In this document: positions 46,013 to 55,646 of the stretch, in pieces
How positions within the stretch are numbered: position 1 is the stretch's first letter
Layout of the letters: every line of letters begins with the position of its first letter
Source: Mesorhizobium terrae
GTDB lineage: Bacteria; Pseudomonadota; Alphaproteobacteria; Rhizobiales; Rhizobiaceae
NCBI RefSeq assembly: GCF_008727715.1
Contig: NZ_CP044218.1
Span: 1,736,001-1,800,000 of the forward strand
Reading direction: 5' to 3'
Length of the DNA stretch: 64,000 bases
The notes under the pieces: generated by a model
Told to the model about the DNA's origin: nothing
The model's database searches: none
The model's input: only the letters and a program-made list of their open reading frames with translations
Position numbers and translations under genes: made by a program

Positions 46013-47640
46013 GCGAGACCCCTCTTCTTTCCGTCCGCGACCTTTCGGTTGCCTTCCTGCAAGGCGGCAAGGTCTCGACCGCCGTCGACCACATTTCCTT
46101 CGACATCGCCAAGGGCGAAACCGTAGCGCTGGTCGGCGAATCCGGCTCCGGCAAGTCGGTTTCGGCGCTGTCGGTGCTGAAGCTTCTGCCCTATCCGCCC
46201 GCCAGCCATCCGTCGGGGCAGATCCTGTTCGGCGGCGAGGATCTGCTTTCGCTGGACGAGCGGCAGCTGCGGCGCGTGCGCGGCAACAAGATCACCATGA
46301 TCTTCCAGGAGCCGATGACCTCGCTCAATCCGCTGCACACGATCGAGCGGCAGATCGGCGAGATCCTCAGAACGCACCAGGGCATGGGCGAGGCGCAGGC
46401 ACGCAAGCGCACCGTGGAACTGCTCAACGAGGTCGGTATCCGCGAGCCGGAAAAACGGCTCGACGCCTATCCGCACCAGCTGTCCGGCGGCCAGCGCCAG
46501 CGCGTCATGATCGCCATGGCGCTCGGCAACGAACCGCAACTCCTGATCGCCGACGAGCCGACCACGGCGCTCGACGTGACGGTGCAGGCGCAGATCCTCG
46601 AATTGCTGGCCAGGCTCAAGCAGAAGAACGGCATGTCGATGCTGTTCATCACCCACGATCTCGGCATCGTGCGCAAGATCGCCGACCGCGTCTGCGTCAT
46701 GACCAAGGGCAAGATCGTGGAGACCGGCCCGACCAGGGAAATCTTCGCCAATCCGCAGCATGCCTATACGCGGCATCTGCTTGCCGCCGAACCGAAAGGC
46801 CGGCCGCCGGTCGCCGACGAGACGGCCAAGGCGGTCATGCGCGGCAACGACATCAAGGTCTGGTTCCCGATCAAGCAGGGTTTCTTCCGCAAGACGGTCG
46901 ATCACGTGAAGGCGGTGGACGGCATCGATGTCACCGTGCGCGCCGGCCAGACACTGGGCGTGGTCGGCGAATCCGGCTCCGGCAAGACGACGCTCGGCCT
47001 GGCGCTGTCGCGCATGATCTCGTCCACCGGCGCGATCCAGTTCGACGGCCGCGACATCAACAAGCTTTCGTTCGGCGCCATGCGACCGCTGCGCAGCGAA
47101 TTGCAGATCGTCTTCCAGGATCCATTCGGCTCGCTCAGCCCGCGCATGTCGATAGCAGAGATCATCGAGGAAGGGCTGAAGATCCACGAGCCGAAGCTGA
47201 CGCCCGACGAACGCGACACGCGTGTGGTCGACGTGTTGACCGAGGTCGGGCTCGATCCCACGACGCGCTTCCGCTATCCGCACGAATTCTCCGGCGGCCA
47301 GCGCCAGCGCGTGGCGATCGCGCGTGCCATGGTGCTGAAGCCGCGCTTCGTCATGCTGGACGAACCGACCTCGGCGCTCGACATGAGCGTGCAGGCGCAG
47401 GTTGTGGATCTGCTGCGCAGCCTGCAGGCCAAGCATAACCTCGCTTATCTGTTCATCAGCCACGATTTGAAGGTGATCCGGGCGCTCGCCAACGACGTCA
47501 TTGTCATGCGCAACGGCAAGGTGGTCGAGGCTGGACCATCAGAACAAATTTTCGAGCGGCCGCAGACCGAGTATACTAAGGCCCTGATCTCGGCCGCCTT
47601 CCGCATCGAGACCGCGCCGCTCGGCGCCGTCAGCGAATAG
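46009..47640 (+). CDS. yejF: Peptide ABC transporter ATP-binding protein YejF (two NBDs)
   Basis: A 543-residue tandem ATPase that powers the YejBE channel. The first nucleotide-binding domain (about 5-260) has Walker A GESGSGKS, signature LSGGQRQRV and Walker [13 protein letters not shown]. The second (about 280-535) has [18 protein letters not shown] and [14 protein letters not shown]. Both sites look complete. The GTG start at 46009 overlaps the yejE stop. It is the last gene of the transport operon; ghrA begins 39 bp later and may be read through. Confidence 0.95.
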   Translation: MSETPLLSVRDLSVAFLQGGKVSTAVDHISFDIAKGETVALVGESGSGKSVSALSVLKLLPYPPASHPSGQILFGGEDLLSLDERQLRRVRGNKITMIFQEPMTSLNPLHTIERQIGEILRTHQGMGEAQARKRTVELLNEVGIREPEKRLDAYPHQLSGGQRQRVMIAMALGNEPQLLIADEPTTALDVTVQAQILELLARLKQKNGMSMLFITHDLGIVRKIADRVCVMTKGKIVETGPTREIFANPQHAYTRHLLAAEPKGRPPVADETAKAVMRGNDIKVWFPIKQGFFRKTVDHVKAVDGIDVTVRAGQTLGVVGESGSGKTTLGLALSRMISSTGAIQFDGRDINKLSFGAMRPLRSELQIVFQDPFGSLSPRMSIAEIIEEGLKIHEPKLTPDERDTRVVDVLTEVGLDPTTRFRYPHEFSGGQRQRVAIARAMVLKPRFVMLDEPTSALDMSVQAQVVDLLRSLQAKHNLAYLFISHDLKVIRALANDVIVMRNGKVVEAGPSEQIFERPQTEYTKALISAAFRIETAPLGAVSE

Positions 47641-47679
47641 CGGTCGGGCCTCAGCACATATTCGGGGGAAGAAGAAAGA

Positions 47680-48630
47680 ATGCCTGTTCTGGACAAAGGC
47701 CGCATCCTGCTTTCCGTCACCGGGTTCCACCCGCAGCGCTGGCATGAGCTTCTTTCGGCCGAACGCGACGTGGTGACCGAGCCGGCCGGCAAGGACGACC
47801 CGTCGATCACCTATGCGGTGGTGTGGAAACACAAGCCGAACCTGCTTGCCGGCCTGCCCAATCTGCGCGCCATCTTTTCGATCGGCGCCGGCGTCGACCA
47901 TATCTTCAACGATCCCGGCCTGCCCAACGTGCCGATCGTCAAGGTGGTGGCCGACAACCTCACCCAGTACATGACCGAATATGTGGTCTGGCGCGTTCTC
48001 GACCATCACCGCCAGGGCATGCTCTATCGCCACCAGCAACAGAAGAAGACCTGGCACGAGCCGCAACAACGGCCGGCCAACGATATTTCGGTCGGCATCA
48101 TGGGGCTGGGCACGCTCGGCCGTGCGGCCGCCTCGGTGCTTTTGTCGCTGGGCTTTCGTGTCAATGGCTGGTCGCGCTCCGTGCGGCCGATGGAGGGTGT
48201 GACCACCTATGCTGGCGACAACGGGCTGATCCCCTTCCTCAACGCCACCGATATCCTGGTCGTGCTTCTGCCCTTGACGCCGACCACCCAGGGCATCGTC
48301 AACTACGGCCTGCTGAAGGAATTGCGGCGACGCAACGGGCTCGGCGGCGCCGTGCTGATCAATGCCGGCCGCGGCCGCCTGCAGAAGGATGCCGACATTC
48401 TGCGCGCGCTGGACGACGGCACCCTGAAGGAGGCAAGCCTCGACGTGTTCGAGGTGGAGCCGCTGCCCAAGACAAGCCCGCTATGGAGCCACCCGAAGGT
48501 CTATGTGACGCCGCATGCGGCCGCCACGTCGGACCCCAATCACCTGGTGCCGACCATGCTGGCTCAGATGGCAGCCGTGGAGCGCGGCGAGGCTCTGCAA
48601 AACACGGTCGACCGCGCCGCCGGCTACTAG
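47680..48630 (+). CDS. ghrA: Glyoxylate/hydroxypyruvate reductase A (D-2-hydroxyacid dehydrogenase)
   Basis: A 316-residue NADPH-type 2-hydroxyacid dehydrogenase. The catalytic and cofactor parts read GIMGLGTLGRAAASVLLSLG (Rossmann GxGxxG near residue 140), INAGRGRLQKDADILRALDD (Arg), EASLDVFEVEPLPKTSPLW (Glu) and VTPHAAATSDP (His). The GhrA group reduces glyoxylate and hydroxypyruvate. It starts 39 bp after yejF on the same strand. The assignment to GhrA rather than another branch rests on SIGAGVDHIFNDPGLPNVPI and the overall length. Confidence 0.87.
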   Translation: MPVLDKGRILLSVTGFHPQRWHELLSAERDVVTEPAGKDDPSITYAVVWKHKPNLLAGLPNLRAIFSIGAGVDHIFNDPGLPNVPIVKVVADNLTQYMTEYVVWRVLDHHRQGMLYRHQQQKKTWHEPQQRPANDISVGIMGLGTLGRAAASVLLSLGFRVNGWSRSVRPMEGVTTYAGDNGLIPFLNATDILVVLLPLTPTTQGIVNYGLLKELRRRNGLGGAVLINAGRGRLQKDADILRALDDGTLKEASLDVFEVEPLPKTSPLWSHPKVYVTPHAAATSDPNHLVPTMLAQMAAVERGEALQNTVDRAAGY

Positions 48631-48701
48631 GCTTTTCCAGCCCGGTCCGAGCCGCAGCACACCGCTTCAGACGCTGGACTTTTGGGCAGAAGCCGTCCCG
48701 A

Positions 48702-49046
48702 TCAAGTCGTGGCCGGCTTCGGGATGCACTGACGCCGGATCAGCGAGCGGTTCATCGCATCGATCTGGGCGGAGGCCTTGTCGGATGATTGCCGCTTGGC
48801 CGACCGGATGTCCGGCAGCACTGGGCCGAGGCCGAGCGGCGTTTCAGCGAAGACCGGTTTGGCGTTCGACGTCAGCCCATTCGCCTTGGCGAGGCCATCG
48901 CGCTGCGCGATCAGTTGCTTGCATTCGACCTTGTCGTATTGCAGCGACGACTGCAGGTCGGCGTCCTGCCGCGATACCAGCGAGTAATCGCCGGCGCAGC
49001 CAGCCAGAAGCAGCAGCAGGACCAGAGCGGACGTTCTCGGCACCAT
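48702..49046 (-). CDS. Small Cys-containing lipoprotein, function unknown
   Basis: A 114-residue protein with a lipoprotein signal (MVPRTSALVLLLLLAGCAGD, lipobox LAGC). The mature part contains two further cysteines, in KVECKQLIAQRD and RRQCIPKPATT, which could form a disulfide. The ATG at 49046 follows GGAGA by seven bases; an upstream extension of 81 codons overlaps intergenic sequence without conservation. Mature domain: helical, no recognised motif. It lies between ghrA (convergent) and the acyl-CoA ligase on the same strand. Confidence 0.72.
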   Translation of the reverse strand: MVPRTSALVLLLLLAGCAGDYSLVSRQDADLQSSLQYDKVECKQLIAQRDGLAKANGLTSNAKPVFAETPLGLGPVLPDIRSAKRQSSDKASAQIDAMNRSLIRRQCIPKPATT

Positions 49047-49180
49047 CGGCGAATCTCCATCGGTAATGCCGGCAACTTCGCATGCCGGCACCATGGCCCG
49101 CAACCACGGCAACCGCAGCCTCGAAACGGCACGCTGCCCCCGCGCGAACAGCCGCGCCGCGAGCCCGATCTCAGCCGGAA

Positions 49181-51625
49181 CTATCCGCGCAGTTCGCGCC
49201 TCAAGATCTTGCCGACATTGGTTTTCGGCAACTCGGTGCGGAACTCGATATATTTCGGCCGCTTGTAGCCGGTCAGGTTCTCGCGGCAATAGGCGAGCAG
49301 CGTCTCGACGGTCAGCCCCGGGTCCCTCTTGACGACGAACAATTTCGGCACTTCGCCCGAATGCTCGTCCGGCACGCCGATAGCGGCCACTTCCAGCACG
49401 CCAGGGTGCTGCGCCACCACGTCCTCCAGCTCGTTCGGATAGACGTTGAAGCCGGAAACCAGGATCATGTCCTTCTTGCGGTCGACGATCTTGGTGTAGC
49501 CCTTGTCGTCCATGAAGCCCATGTCGCCGGATTTGAAGAAGCCGTCGGCCGTCATCACCTTCGCGGTCTCGTCGGGACGGTTCCAGTAGCCGGCCATGAC
49601 CTGCGGGCCTCTGATGCAGATCTCGCCGACCTCGCCGAAGGGCAGCGTATTGCCATCCTCGTCACGGATCGCGATTTCCGTCGACGGCAACGGCAGACCA
49701 ATGGTTCCCGTGTAGTCGCCGGCGCTGAACTTGTTGGCCGTCGCCACGGGCGATGTCTCGGACAGGCCGTATCCTTCCGTGATGGCGCCGCCGGTCAACG
49801 CCTTCCAGCGATCCGCCACAGCCTTCTGCACCGCCATGCCACCGCCCAGCGTCAGGATCAGCGGCTTGAAGTCGAGCTTACGGAAATCCTCGTTGTTGAG
49901 GAGCGCGTTGAACAGCGTGTTGAGGCCCGGGAAGATGTTGAACGGGTATTTCTGCAGTTCCTTGACGAAGCCGGGAATGTCGCGCGGGTTGGGGATGAGG
50001 ATGCAATGCGCGCCCATCTGCATGCCCATCATCGCGTTCACCGTCAGCGCGAAGATGTGATAGAGCGGCAGCGCGCAGATGTTGATCACCTGTGCCGGCC
50101 TCGGCTTCAAAACATAAGCGTCCTCGGTCCACAGCGCGTTCTGGGCGACATTGGCCAGGATGTTGGAGTGCAGCAGCGTCGCCCCTTTCGAGACGCCGGT
50201 GGTGCCGCCGGTATATTGCAGGAAGGCGACGTCGGAGAGCACAACCTTGACCGGCTTCAGGCTCATGCCCTGGCCGGCGCGCAGCGCGGCGCCGAAGCGC
50301 ACATGCCCCGGTAGCGACCAGGCCGGCACCATCTTCTTCACCCGCCGTACGACGAAATTGACGATCGCGCCCTTGAGGCCGCCCAGCAATTCGCCCATCG
50401 ACGCGACGACGACATGCTTGACCTGGGTGCGGGCGATGACCGCCTGCAAGGTGGTGGCGAAATTCTCCAGGATGACGATCGCCTCGGCGCCGGAATCCTT
50501 CAGCTGGTGCTCAAGCTCGCGCGGCGTGTAGAGCGGGTTGACGTTGACGACGATGTAACCGGCCCGCAGCACCGCCATCATCGCCACAGGATACTGCAAA
50601 ACGTTCGGCATCATCAACGCGACGCGGGCCCCCGGCTTGAGGCCGAGCGATTGCAGATAAGCGCCGAACCCGGCCGAAAGCCGCTCGAGCTCGGCATAGG
50701 TCAGCGTCTTGCCCATGCAGGTGTAGGCAGGACGGCTGGCGAACTGCCGGCAGGTGTCGACCAGGAAATCGCCGATCGAAGCCGCCGGCATCGGTCCGAG
50801 TTCGGCCGGGATGTTTTTCGGGTAGCTGGCGAGCCAGGGTTTTGCCGCTTGGCCGGCGGCCAGTGCCGCGATCGCCTTTGGCAGCTCCTTCGCGCTGGCC
50901 GCGGCAGCGGTGGTCTTCGCAGGTTTGGCAGCAGGCTTCGCTGTCTTGGCAGCCTTTGCCGGAGCCTTGCCGGCGGCCTTCACCGGGGCCTTGGGCGCGG
51001 CTGTAACCTTCGCCGCATCGGTCTTTGCAGCAGCCTTCGCCTGCTGCGGTTTGGACTTCGCTGCCGCCTTCTTCGCAGGCCGTTTCGCGGCAGCGGCAAC
51101 CGCCGGCGGCGCGGTCTTGGCAGGGACTGGTTTCGAGGCTGCGGTCTTGGCCGGTTTTTTCGCCGGCGCCGCCGCTTTCTTCACCGCTGGGGCCGGTTTT
51201 GCCGGAGCCGTTTCGGCCTTGGCTACGACGGCCTTTGCCGGTGCCTTCGCGGTCGAGGTTTTTGTCGGGGCCGTAACCGGCTTGGCCGGAGCGACAGGTT
51301 TCGCGGAGACGGTTTTGGCGGCCGTGGGCTTGGCTGGCGCTTTCGCCGAAGCCGCCTTCCTGGATGACTGGGCCGAAGATGCCACAGGAGCGGTCTTGGT
51401 GGACTTTGCGGACACTGCCTTGGGTGCCGTGGGCTTCGATGCCGGCTTTGCGGCGGGCGCGGCCTTACCTGCACTGGTCGCCTTGGCTGCAGTCGTCTTG
51501 GGCGGCGCTGCCTTGACGGCGGGTTTTCCCGCCGCGGCCTTCGCTTTCACCGGCGCTTTCGCTGCGGCGGCTGGCGCCTTGCTCGCTGCCTTCGTCGCAC
51601 CCGTCGTCTTCGCTGCCTTCACCAC
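49181..51625 (-). CDS. fadD: Long-chain fatty acid-CoA ligase with a histone H1-like N-terminal tail
   Basis: An 814-residue protein from the GTG at 51625, which follows GGGAGGAG; a second GTG is next to it. Residues 1 to about 245 are almost only Ala, Lys, Pro, Thr and Val in PAKKA-like repeats. Residues from about 261 form a complete acyl-adenylate ligase of normal FadD length: WLASYPKNIPAEL opening, AMP-binding YTGGTTGVSKGAT, YGLSETSPVA, GWWKSGD-equivalent DGFFKSGDMGFMDDKGY and the C-terminal GKILRREL lysine. The first internal Met lies inside the core, after conserved residues, so the tail is not easily bypassed. The core activates fatty acids for beta-oxidation or lipid synthesis. Confidence 0.85.
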   Translation of the reverse strand: MVKAAKTTGATKAASKAPAAAAKAPVKAKAAAGKPAVKAAPPKTTAAKATSAGKAAPAAKPASKPTAPKAVSAKSTKTAPVASSAQSSRKAASAKAPAKPTAAKTVSAKPVAPAKPVTAPTKTSTAKAPAKAVVAKAETAPAKPAPAVKKAAAPAKKPAKTAASKPVPAKTAPPAVAAAAKRPAKKAAAKSKPQQAKAAAKTDAAKVTAAPKAPVKAAGKAPAKAAKTAKPAAKPAKTTAAAASAKELPKAIAALAAGQAAKPWLASYPKNIPAELGPMPAASIGDFLVDTCRQFASRPAYTCMGKTLTYAELERLSAGFGAYLQSLGLKPGARVALMMPNVLQYPVAMMAVLRAGYIVVNVNPLYTPRELEHQLKDSGAEAIVILENFATTLQAVIARTQVKHVVVASMGELLGGLKGAIVNFVVRRVKKMVPAWSLPGHVRFGAALRAGQGMSLKPVKVVLSDVAFLQYTGGTTGVSKGATLLHSNILANVAQNALWTEDAYVLKPRPAQVINICALPLYHIFALTVNAMMGMQMGAHCILIPNPRDIPGFVKELQKYPFNIFPGLNTLFNALLNNEDFRKLDFKPLILTLGGGMAVQKAVADRWKALTGGAITEGYGLSETSPVATANKFSAGDYTGTIGLPLPSTEIAIRDEDGNTLPFGEVGEICIRGPQVMAGYWNRPDETAKVMTADGFFKSGDMGFMDDKGYTKIVDRKKDMILVSGFNVYPNELEDVVAQHPGVLEVAAIGVPDEHSGEVPKLFVVKRDPGLTVETLLAYCRENLTGYKRPKYIEFRTELPKTNVGKILRRELRG

Positions 51626-52060
51626 GTGCTCCTCCCTGGACGATAGCTGGGCCGGCCAGGCCCCTCTTGGGTGGGGGCTTGTGCGATGCGACCGACGCCG
51701 ATTGGCGCTGAAAACCCTTCTGTCGACTATGTATTGCGACAATTCATCGCCGTGCAAGTCTTGCCCCAACGGCACCCGGGCAGGATTCTGCGACGCGATG
51801 CCTATAGCCCGCTGGGCGCGTCCTTTTTTGCCCGAATGGGTCGTAGGAGGTTTTTGCACCTCAACGAAAGATACAGGCTTTCACATTCCCGTGATAAGCA
51901 AATAGCGAAACATTTATATCGCAATTTTCAAGTCTGATAGAATTTCATTCCCAAACCGGCCTGCTAGGCAGACAGGGAGTTCCAATACCACAAAAACGGT
52001 GCTTATATGCGCGCTTCGCGAGCCTATAGAGGGGCTTGGCAGAACACCAGGGAGTGCTCA
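51626..52060. other. Divergent intergenic region between fadD and dppA
   Basis: 435 bp with no convincing gene. It contains an A/T-richer stretch (about 51860-51960), a palindrome TCAC-attccc-GTGA at 51881-51894, and the GGGAGTG ribosome-binding site of dppA near 52050. Promoters for both divergent genes must be here, but none could be assigned with confidence. Confidence 0.5.
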
Positions 52061-53653
52061 ATGAAAACGAAACTGACTTTTGCGGCCGCGTTGCTGGCCG
52101 CAACCGTCATTGGTGGCGTGGCGAACGCCAAGCAGTTGGTTTACTGCTCCGAAGCGTCGCCGGCAGGCTTCGATCCGTCGCCGTGGAGCGGCGGCAACGA
52201 CTTCGACGCATCGTCGCGCACCATCTATTCGCGTCTGGTCGAATTCGACCATGGCAAGACCACCATCTCGCCCGGCCTCGCCGAGAGCTGGACCGTTTCC
52301 GACGACGGCAAGGAATACACCTTCAAGCTGCGCAAGGGCGTGAAGTTCCAGACCACCGATTGGTTCAAGCCGACCCGTGAACTCACCGCCGAAGACGTCA
52401 AGTTCTCCTTCGAGCGCCAGTGGAAGAAGGACAGCCCGTGGTACAGCTACCTGGCCGGCACCGGCTGGGAATACTTCGCCGGCATGGGCTTCCCGGACCT
52501 GCTCAAGGAAATCGTCGTGGTCGACGACCACACCGTCAAGTTCGTGCTGAACAAGCCGGAAGTCGCCTTCCTGCCCGACCTCGGCATGGACTTCGCCTCG
52601 ATCGTGTCGAAGGAATATGCCGACCAGCTCCAGAAGGCCGGCACGCTGCAGCAGTTCTCGCAGAAGCCCGTCGGCACCGGCCCGTTCCAGTTCGTCGACT
52701 ACCAGGTTGACGCGGTCATCCGCTATCAGGCCTGGGACGGCTATTTCGGCGGCCGCCAGAAGATCGACGACCTGATCTTCGCGATCACCACGGACCCGGC
52801 GGTCCGCGCACAGAAGCTGAAGGCCGGCGAGTGCGATATCATGTCCTATCCGGCCCCGGCGGACATCGCCGGCCTGAAGGCTGATACCAACCTCCACGTT
52901 GCCGAGCAGGAAGGCCTGAACATCGGCTACATGGCCTACAACACGACCGTCGCGCCGTTCGACAAGGTCGAGGTCCGCAAGGCCCTCAACATGGCCGTCA
53001 ACAAGCAGGCGATCATCGACGCGGTCTATCAGGGCGCCGGCCAGGTGGCCGTCAACCCGATCCCGCCGACGATGTGGTCCTACAACAAGGACATCAAGGA
53101 CGATCAGTACGATCCTGAAGCGTCCAAGAAGATGCTGGCCGAAGCAGGCGTCAAGGATCTCAAGATGAAGATCTGGGCGATGCCGGTGTCGCGTCCGTAC
53201 AACCCGAACGCCCAGCGCGTCGCGGAGCTGATCCAGGCTGACTATGCCAAGGTCGGCGTCAAGGCCGAGATCGTCTCCTATGAGTGGACCGAATACCGCG
53301 AACGCGGCAAGGCCAAGGATCGTGACGGCGCCTTCCAGCTCGGCTGGACCGGCGATAACGGCGACCCGGACAACTTCCTGTTCCTGCTCGGCTGCTCGGC
53401 CATCGGCCAGTCCAACTACGCGATCTGGTGCAACAAGGAGTTCGAGGACCTGCTGCAGAAGGGCAAGGCCACCACGGACGTCGCCGAACGCACCAAGATC
53501 TATGAGAAGGCCCAGGAAGTGTTCAAGAAGGAAGCCCCGTGGCTGACGATTGCGCACTCCAAGGTGTTCATGCCGATGAACAAGAAGGTCGTCGGTTTCG
53601 CCATGGATCCGCTCGGCATCCACCGTTTCGACGGTGTTGACGTCACCGAATAA
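52061..53653 (+). CDS. dppA: Dipeptide ABC transporter substrate-binding protein
   Basis: A 530-residue SBP family 5 protein with a Sec signal (MKTKLTFAAALLAATVIGGV, then ANA-KQ). LVYCSEASPAGFDPSPWSGG, KGVKFQTTDWFKPTRELTAE and GTGPFQFVDYQVDAVIRY place it with DppA-type proteins that bind dipeptides and, in some bacteria, heme or delta-aminolevulinate. It leads the dppABCDF operon and is separated from dppB by a hairpin. Its close paralogue lies at 23230-24852. GGGAGTG lies ten bases before the ATG. Confidence 0.93.
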   Translation: MKTKLTFAAALLAATVIGGVANAKQLVYCSEASPAGFDPSPWSGGNDFDASSRTIYSRLVEFDHGKTTISPGLAESWTVSDDGKEYTFKLRKGVKFQTTDWFKPTRELTAEDVKFSFERQWKKDSPWYSYLAGTGWEYFAGMGFPDLLKEIVVVDDHTVKFVLNKPEVAFLPDLGMDFASIVSKEYADQLQKAGTLQQFSQKPVGTGPFQFVDYQVDAVIRYQAWDGYFGGRQKIDDLIFAITTDPAVRAQKLKAGECDIMSYPAPADIAGLKADTNLHVAEQEGLNIGYMAYNTTVAPFDKVEVRKALNMAVNKQAIIDAVYQGAGQVAVNPIPPTMWSYNKDIKDDQYDPEASKKMLAEAGVKDLKMKIWAMPVSRPYNPNAQRVAELIQADYAKVGVKAEIVSYEWTEYRERGKAKDRDGAFQLGWTGDNGDPDNFLFLLGCSAIGQSNYAIWCNKEFEDLLQKGKATTDVAERTKIYEKAQEVFKKEAPWLTIAHSKVFMPMNKKVVGFAMDPLGIHRFDGVDVTE

Positions 53654-53675
53654 GGCTTCAAACGCTAAATAGGGA

Positions 53676-53710
53676 ACGGCGGCGCTGGACTTTCAGCGCC
53701 GCCGTTTTAT
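53676..53710 (+). terminator. Intercistronic terminator or attenuator between dppA and dppB
   Basis: ACGGCGGCGCTG-gacttt-CAGCGCCGCCGT, a perfect 12-bp stem, followed by TTTTAT. It lies 22 bp after dppA and 8 bp before dppB. Partial termination or 3'-end protection here would explain the usual excess of binding protein over permease. Confidence 0.8.
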
Positions 53711-53718
53711 TAAGGTCC

Positions 53719-54726
53719 ATGTTCCGCTATCTACTCCACAAACTGGCGCTCATCGTGCCAACCATCTTCGGCATCTCGCTGGCGGCCTTTGCCTTCGTAA
53801 GGCTTCTGCCCGGCGACCCGATCCTCGCTATGGCAGGCGAGCGCGGCGTAAGCCCCGAACGCTATGCAGAACTCATCGAACGCTTCGGCTTCAACCGCCC
53901 GTATGTCGTTCAGTATTTCGATTACATCGTGAACGTCCTGTCCGGCGATTTCGGCATCTCGCTCTCCACGAAGCGGCCGGTTTTCGGCGAATTCATGACG
54001 CTGTTCCCGGCGACGCTCGAACTCGCCACCGTCGCCCTCATCATCGCCATCGTGATCGGTATTCCCGCCGGCATTTTCGCCGCCGTCAAGCGCGGTTCCT
54101 GGTTCGACCAGGCCACCATGGGCGTGGCGCTGACCGGCTATTCGATGCCGATCTTCTGGTGGGGCCTGCTGCTGATCATCTTCTTCTCCGGCTATCTTGG
54201 CTGGACCCCGGTTTCCGGCCGCATCGGCCTGCAATATTTCTTCAAGCCCGTCACCGGCTTCATGCTGATCGACAGCCTGATTTCGGGCCGGCCCGGCGCA
54301 TTTTCCTCGGCCGTCAGTCACCTCATCCTGCCGTCGATCGTGCTCGCCACGATCCCGCTTGCCGTCATCGCACGACAAACGCGATCAGCCATGCTCGAGG
54401 TGCTGGGCGAAGACTATGTGCGCACCGCGCGAGCCAAGGGCCTCGCGCCACGTCGCGTCATCGGCCTGCATGCCTTCCGCAACGCGCTGATCCCGGTCGT
54501 CACCACGATCGGCCTGCAGGTCGGCACGCTGATGGCCGGCGCCATCCTCACCGAGACGATCTTTTCCTGGCCAGGTATCGGCAAGTGGATGATCGACGCC
54601 ATCGGCAAGCGCGACTACGTCGTCGTGCAGAGCGGGCTGCTCATCATAGCCCTCATCGTCATGGCCGTGAATCTCGTCGTTGACGTGCTCTACGCCGTCA
54701 TCAACCCCCGTATCCGGGTACAATGA
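53719..54726 (+). CDS. dppB: Dipeptide ABC transporter permease DppB
   Basis: A 335-residue inner-membrane permease with six predicted helices. MFRYLLHKLALIVPTIFGIS opens the first helix; FVRLLPGDPILAMAGERGVS is the family's periplasmic segment; the EAA loop is VRTARAKGLAPRRVIGLHAF, then RNAL. It pairs with DppC. The start ATG at 53719 directly follows the intercistronic hairpin, so expression probably depends on read-through from dppA. Confidence 0.94.
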   Translation: MFRYLLHKLALIVPTIFGISLAAFAFVRLLPGDPILAMAGERGVSPERYAELIERFGFNRPYVVQYFDYIVNVLSGDFGISLSTKRPVFGEFMTLFPATLELATVALIIAIVIGIPAGIFAAVKRGSWFDQATMGVALTGYSMPIFWWGLLLIIFFSGYLGWTPVSGRIGLQYFFKPVTGFMLIDSLISGRPGAFSSAVSHLILPSIVLATIPLAVIARQTRSAMLEVLGEDYVRTARAKGLAPRRVIGLHAFRNALIPVVTTIGLQVGTLMAGAILTETIFSWPGIGKWMIDAIGKRDYVVVQSGLLIIALIVMAVNLVVDVLYAVINPRIRVQ

Positions 54727-54727
54727 C

Positions 54728-55645
54728 ATGACTGATCAAACCGCAGGCGAGAACACCGCCGCCACGGTGCCCACCGGCCCCCGGCAGCGCGCACTCGCCG
54801 AATTCTGGCACTACTATTCCATGAACACCGGCGCCGTCATCGGCCTGGTGGTGTTCACCCTCCTTGTCCTGATGGCTGTCTTCGCGCCTTTGGTGGCACC
54901 ACATCTGCCGGACGAACAGTTCCGCGATTCGCTGCTCACCCCGCCGGCCTGGTATGAAGGTGGCAAGTCAACGTTCCTGCTGGGCACCGACGCGGTCGGC
55001 CGCGACATCCTCTCGCGGCTGATCTATGGCGCGCGCTATTCGCTGTTCATCGGCCTTATCGTCGTCGTCTTCGCGCTGTCGTCTGGCATCGTGCTCGGCG
55101 TGCTGGCCGGTTATTTCCGCGGCTGGGTCGACGCGCTGATCATGCGCGTGATGGACATCATCCTCGCCTTCCCGTCGCTGCTTCTGGCGCTGGTGCTGGT
55201 GGCGATCCTCGGGCCCGGCCTGTTCAACGCCATGCTCGCCATCGCGCTGGTGCTGCAACCGCACTTCGCCCGCCTCACCCGCGCGGCCGTCATGGCCGAA
55301 AAGAACCGCGAATATGTCGTCTCGGCCAAGGTCGCCGGCGCCAGCCATATCAGGATGATGCTGGTGACAATCCTGCCGAACTGCGTGGCGCCGCTGATCG
55401 TGCAGGCGACGATGTCGTTCTCCAACGCCATTCTGGAAGCCGCGGCACTCGGCTTCCTCGGCATGGGCGCGCAGCCGCCGACGCCGGAATGGGGCACGAT
55501 GCTGGCCTCGGCACGCGAGTTCATCCTGCGCGCGCCATGGGTCGTCACCTTCCCCGGCCTCGCAATCCTGATCACCGTGCTCGCCATCAATCTGATCGGC
55601 GACGGTCTGCGCGACGCGCTCGACCCCAAGCTGAAGAGGTCTTGA
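54728..55645 (+). CDS. dppC: Dipeptide ABC transporter permease DppC
   Basis: A 305-residue permease with a cytoplasmic N-terminal stretch ([20 protein letters not shown]), then about six helices. [20 protein letters not shown] marks the DppC/OppC family, and the EAA loop is [20 protein letters not shown]. The ATG at 54728 begins one base after the dppB stop; an earlier in-frame start would overlap dppB. Partner of DppB in the membrane channel. Confidence 0.94.
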   Translation: MTDQTAGENTAATVPTGPRQRALAEFWHYYSMNTGAVIGLVVFTLLVLMAVFAPLVAPHLPDEQFRDSLLTPPAWYEGGKSTFLLGTDAVGRDILSRLIYGARYSLFIGLIVVVFALSSGIVLGVLAGYFRGWVDALIMRVMDIILAFPSLLLALVLVAILGPGLFNAMLAIALVLQPHFARLTRAAVMAEKNREYVVSAKVAGASHIRMMLVTILPNCVAPLIVQATMSFSNAILEAAALGFLGMGAQPPTPEWGTMLASAREFILRAPWVVTFPGLAILITVLAINLIGDGLRDALDPKLKRS

Positions 55646-55646
55646 G

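Noticed and set aside
49047..49289. N-terminal extension of the small lipoprotein
   Set aside because: It overlaps the 3' end of fadD and would place residues before the lipoprotein signal peptide; the ATG at 49046 has a good GGAGA.
51881..51894. TCAC-N6-GTGA palindrome upstream of dppA as a CRP site
   Set aside because: The half-sites are in the reverse orientation to the CRP consensus (GTGA-N6-TCAC), so it is not a match to that regulator.
50910..51905. Ala/Phe/Gly-rich plus-strand frame opposite the FadD tail
   Set aside because: It is the complement of the Lys/Ala repeat codons of the tail; repetitive composition explains the open frame.
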